From CAIKZJ01 sp964626015 (GTDB lineage: Bacteria; Bacteroidota; Ignavibacteria; Tepidaquicellales; Tepidaquicellaceae), in the NCBI GenBank assembly GCA_964626015.1, contig CAZVCC010000090.1, forward strand, positions 1 to 7,890: a stretch of 7,890 bases of DNA, read 5' to 3'. Below the pieces are notes generated by a model. It saw nothing but the letters and a program-made list of their open reading frames with translations. It searched no databases and was not told where the DNA came from. The translations under genes and the position numbers were made by a program. Numbering within the stretch: the stretch's first letter is position 1; every line of letters starts with the position of its first letter. Shown here piece by piece: positions 6,130 to 7,890 of the stretch.

Positions 6130-7778
6130 TTCTCCGCTGTATAATAATATTACTTCTCACATTTTCAAGCCTTTATTCGCAGAATTATAAAAATGCAGTT
6201 GTAAGTTCAGCGAATGAAATAGCATCAGAAGTCGGAATTAGCATACTCAAACAGGGTGGGAATGCTATCGATGCGGCTGTTGGAGTAGCGTTTGCGCTTG
6301 CTGTTGTTTATCCTCAGGCAGGCAACATAGGGGGCGGGGGATTCATTGTACTGCGATCTGCGGAAGGGTACGAAACGTCAATTGATTTCAGGGAAACAGC
6401 ACCCCGATTATCTTCGAAGAATATGTACCTTGACAGCGTCGGTAACGTTATTGCAGACTTAAGCACTCTGGGGCATCTTGCATCGGGGGTACCGGGTTCT
6501 GTTGCAGGTTTGCTTTATGCACTTGAGAAATACGGAACTATGCCGAGAGAAAAGATACTTTCTTATGCTATCGAACTCGCTGAAAAAGGTTTCAAAATTA
6601 ATAAAGAACTTGCAAATTCGATAAACAACAACAGAAATGATTTTAATAAATTTGAAGGCTCGTCAAAGATATTCGGGAAGAAATTTCGTCAGAATGAATT
6701 ATTTATTCAGGCCGACCTTGCTAATACATTGAAAGAAATTTCATTAAAAGGCAGAGATGGATTTTATAAAGGCATTGTTGCAGATTTGATAGTTGCAGAG
6801 ATGCAAAAGGGAAAAGGTATAATAACACACGAAGACCTGGCAAACTATAAACCCGTAGAAAGAAAAGTAATAAAGGGGAAGTACAAAGAATACGATATAA
6901 TAACCATGGGACCGTCTTCGAGCGGGGGAATCTGTTTAATCTACTTGCTTAATATTCTCGAAAACTTCAACCTAAAATCACATGGCAAAACAAGCATAGA
7001 ATACATTAATCTTCTTTCTGAGGCGATGAAACTCGTTTACGCGGACAGGAGTGAATATATGGGTGACATGGATTTTTATGAGGTACCTGTTGATGTCTTG
7101 ATTTCAAAGTCATACGCAAAAACAAGAATCTCAGATTTTAAATTCGGAGAGGTTATTCCTTCGGATAAAATTAAACCGGGATACATTAACAGTGAAAGTC
7201 CACAAACGACTCATCTTTCTGTCGCCGACTCAAAAGGGAACATGGTCTCACTCACGACAACGCTAAACGATACGTACGGAAGCAAAGTTGTTGTTGAAGG
7301 AGCGGGATTCCTGCTAAACAATGAAATGGATGACTTTTCTGTAAAGCCCGGAGTTCCGAATATTTTCGGATTGGTTGGTAATGAAGCAAATGCAATAGAG
7401 CCGGGTAAGCGAATGCTGAGTTCAATGACTCCGGTATTATTACTCAAAGATTCAAAACCTTTTATGGTTGTCGGTTCACCGGGGGGAGGCAAAATCATAA
7501 CATCCGTGCTACAGACAATACTTAATGTAATAGAATTTAATTTGAATATTCGTGATGCTGTTGATTCTCCCCGCTTTCATCATCAGTGGCTGCCGGATTT
7601 ACTTCAGGTTGAAAAAGCTTTGCTCTCGAGAAATAAAATAAAGAAACTTTCCGAACTTGGTTATGGTATTAAAATAGTATCTGATTTCGGCAGGGTGGAA
7701 GCAATAGTGTTTAATCAGGACGGCACTCTCTCGGGTCACTCCGATATACGCGGAAACGGAATGGCAGTTGGATACTGA
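6126..7778 (+). CDS. ggt: Gamma-glutamyltranspeptidase, exported
   Basis: GGT cleaves the gamma-glutamyl bond of glutathione, glutamine and related compounds, transferring the glutamyl group to water or an amino acid acceptor, normally in the periplasm. A signal peptide at 1-18 (cleavage probably LYS/QN) is followed by the large-subunit signature GGNAIDAAVG (44-53), NIGGGGF (67-73) and substrate-binding Arg89 in DFRE. The autoprocessing site and nucleophile is Thr361 in QTTHLSV (360-366), which becomes residue 1 of the small subunit. Small-subunit pocket motifs are TLND (379-382), NNEMDDF (398-404), LSSMTP (431-436) and GSPGGG (450-455). The PGVPN...GLVGNEANA stretch (408-422) corresponds to the lid loop of the E. 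coli enzyme, so this is the lidded class. The 550-aa length is normal and every key residue is present. It starts within the nadE stop (ATGA) and is followed by a terminator. Confidence 0.96.
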   Translation: MILRCIIILLLTFSSLYSQNYKNAVVSSANEIASEVGISILKQGGNAIDAAVGVAFALAVVYPQAGNIGGGGFIVLRSAEGYETSIDFRETAPRLSSKNMYLDSVGNVIADLSTLGHLASGVPGSVAGLLYALEKYGTMPREKILSYAIELAEKGFKINKELANSINNNRNDFNKFEGSSKIFGKKFRQNELFIQADLANTLKEISLKGRDGFYKGIVADLIVAEMQKGKGIITHEDLANYKPVERKVIKGKYKEYDIITMGPSSSGGICLIYLLNILENFNLKSHGKTSIEYINLLSEAMKLVYADRSEYMGDMDFYEVPVDVLISKSYAKTRISDFKFGEVIPSDKIKPGYINSESPQTTHLSVADSKGNMVSLTTTLNDTYGSKVVVEGAGFLLNNEMDDFSVKPGVPNIFGLVGNEANAIEPGKRMLSSMTPVLLLKDSKPFMVVGSPGGGKIITSVLQTILNVIEFNLNIRDAVDSPRFHHQWLPDLLQVEKALLSRNKIKKLSELGYGIKIVSDFGRVEAIVFNQDGTLSGHSDIRGNGMAVGY

Positions 7779-7837
7779 CTCAATGGTGACCTGCCCGCTG
7801 TTTACTTATTTAAGAATAAATTCATAATAGAAATAAT

Positions 7838-7867
7838 AAAAACCCGCGAATGAATCTGCGGGTTTTT
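7838..7867 (+). terminator. Rho-independent terminator after ggt
   Basis: A perfect 10-bp stem, AAAAACCCGC (7838-7847) with GCGGGTTTTT (7858-7867), encloses a 10-nt loop. The flanking A5 and T5 runs make it able to work in both directions, so it could also stop a minus-strand transcript arriving from the right. It lies 59 bp after the ggt stop. No gene is visible in 7779-7837 or in the last 23 bases. Confidence 0.88.
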
Positions 7868-7890
7868 GAGTTGTTGATAAAAAGTTAAGA

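Noticed and set aside
7211..7498. Minus-strand open frame of 95 codons inside ggt
   Set aside because: It is antisense to the GGT catalytic small subunit, where every active-site motif is intact on the plus strand.
1..7890. Mobile element, CRISPR array, tRNA gene or novel defence system
   Set aside because: No transposase or integrase motif, no spaced direct repeats and no tRNA-like cloverleaf were seen by eye. Nearly all the sequence is accounted for by intact core genes in tight operons.

Overview
This 7.9 kb window looks like chromosomal housekeeping DNA from an AT-rich, Gram-negative-type bacterium of the Bacteroidota/Chlorobiota/Ignavibacteriota (FCB) branch. I would guess an Ignavibacteria-like lineage. 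The reasons are short secretory leaders ending in ...AQ, two DUF5683-like membrane proteins of a kind common in that branch, promoter-like boxes that also fit the Bacteroidota -7 pattern TAnnTTTG, and mostly absent Shine-Dalgarno sequences. The placement is an inference; there is no rRNA or other strong taxonomic marker here.

Left part (1-4820), all on the minus strand: one very tight gene train, read from right to left. It runs dsbD (three-domain thiol:disulfide interchange protein), a DUF5683-like envelope protein (246 aa), truA (tRNA pseudouridine synthase), a second related envelope protein (295 aa), cdd (cytidine deaminase) and the N-terminal third of tdk (thymidine kinase), which is cut by the window edge. 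Junctions range from an 11-bp overlap to a 15-bp gap, so this is probably one operon. Cdd and Tdk form a pyrimidine-salvage pair. TruA is tRNA modification. DsbD and the two related membrane proteins concern the cell envelope.

Middle (4821-5001): a 181-bp divergent promoter region. Plausible promoters face both ways, and their -35 hexamers lie in the two arms of an exact 8-bp inverted repeat.

Right part (5002-7890), plus strand: a stand-alone 84-aa protein gene with a TTG start, the best ribosome binding site in the window and its own rho-independent terminator; then nadE (ammonia-dependent NAD synthetase) overlapping ggt (exported gamma-glutamyltranspeptidase) by ATGA; then a second strong terminator near the right edge.

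I see no mobile element, CRISPR array, RNA gene or defence system. The least ordinary items are the pair of related DUF5683-like proteins flanking truA, the unrecognised 84-aa helical protein beside the symmetric divergent promoter region, and the translationally coupled nadE-ggt pair.
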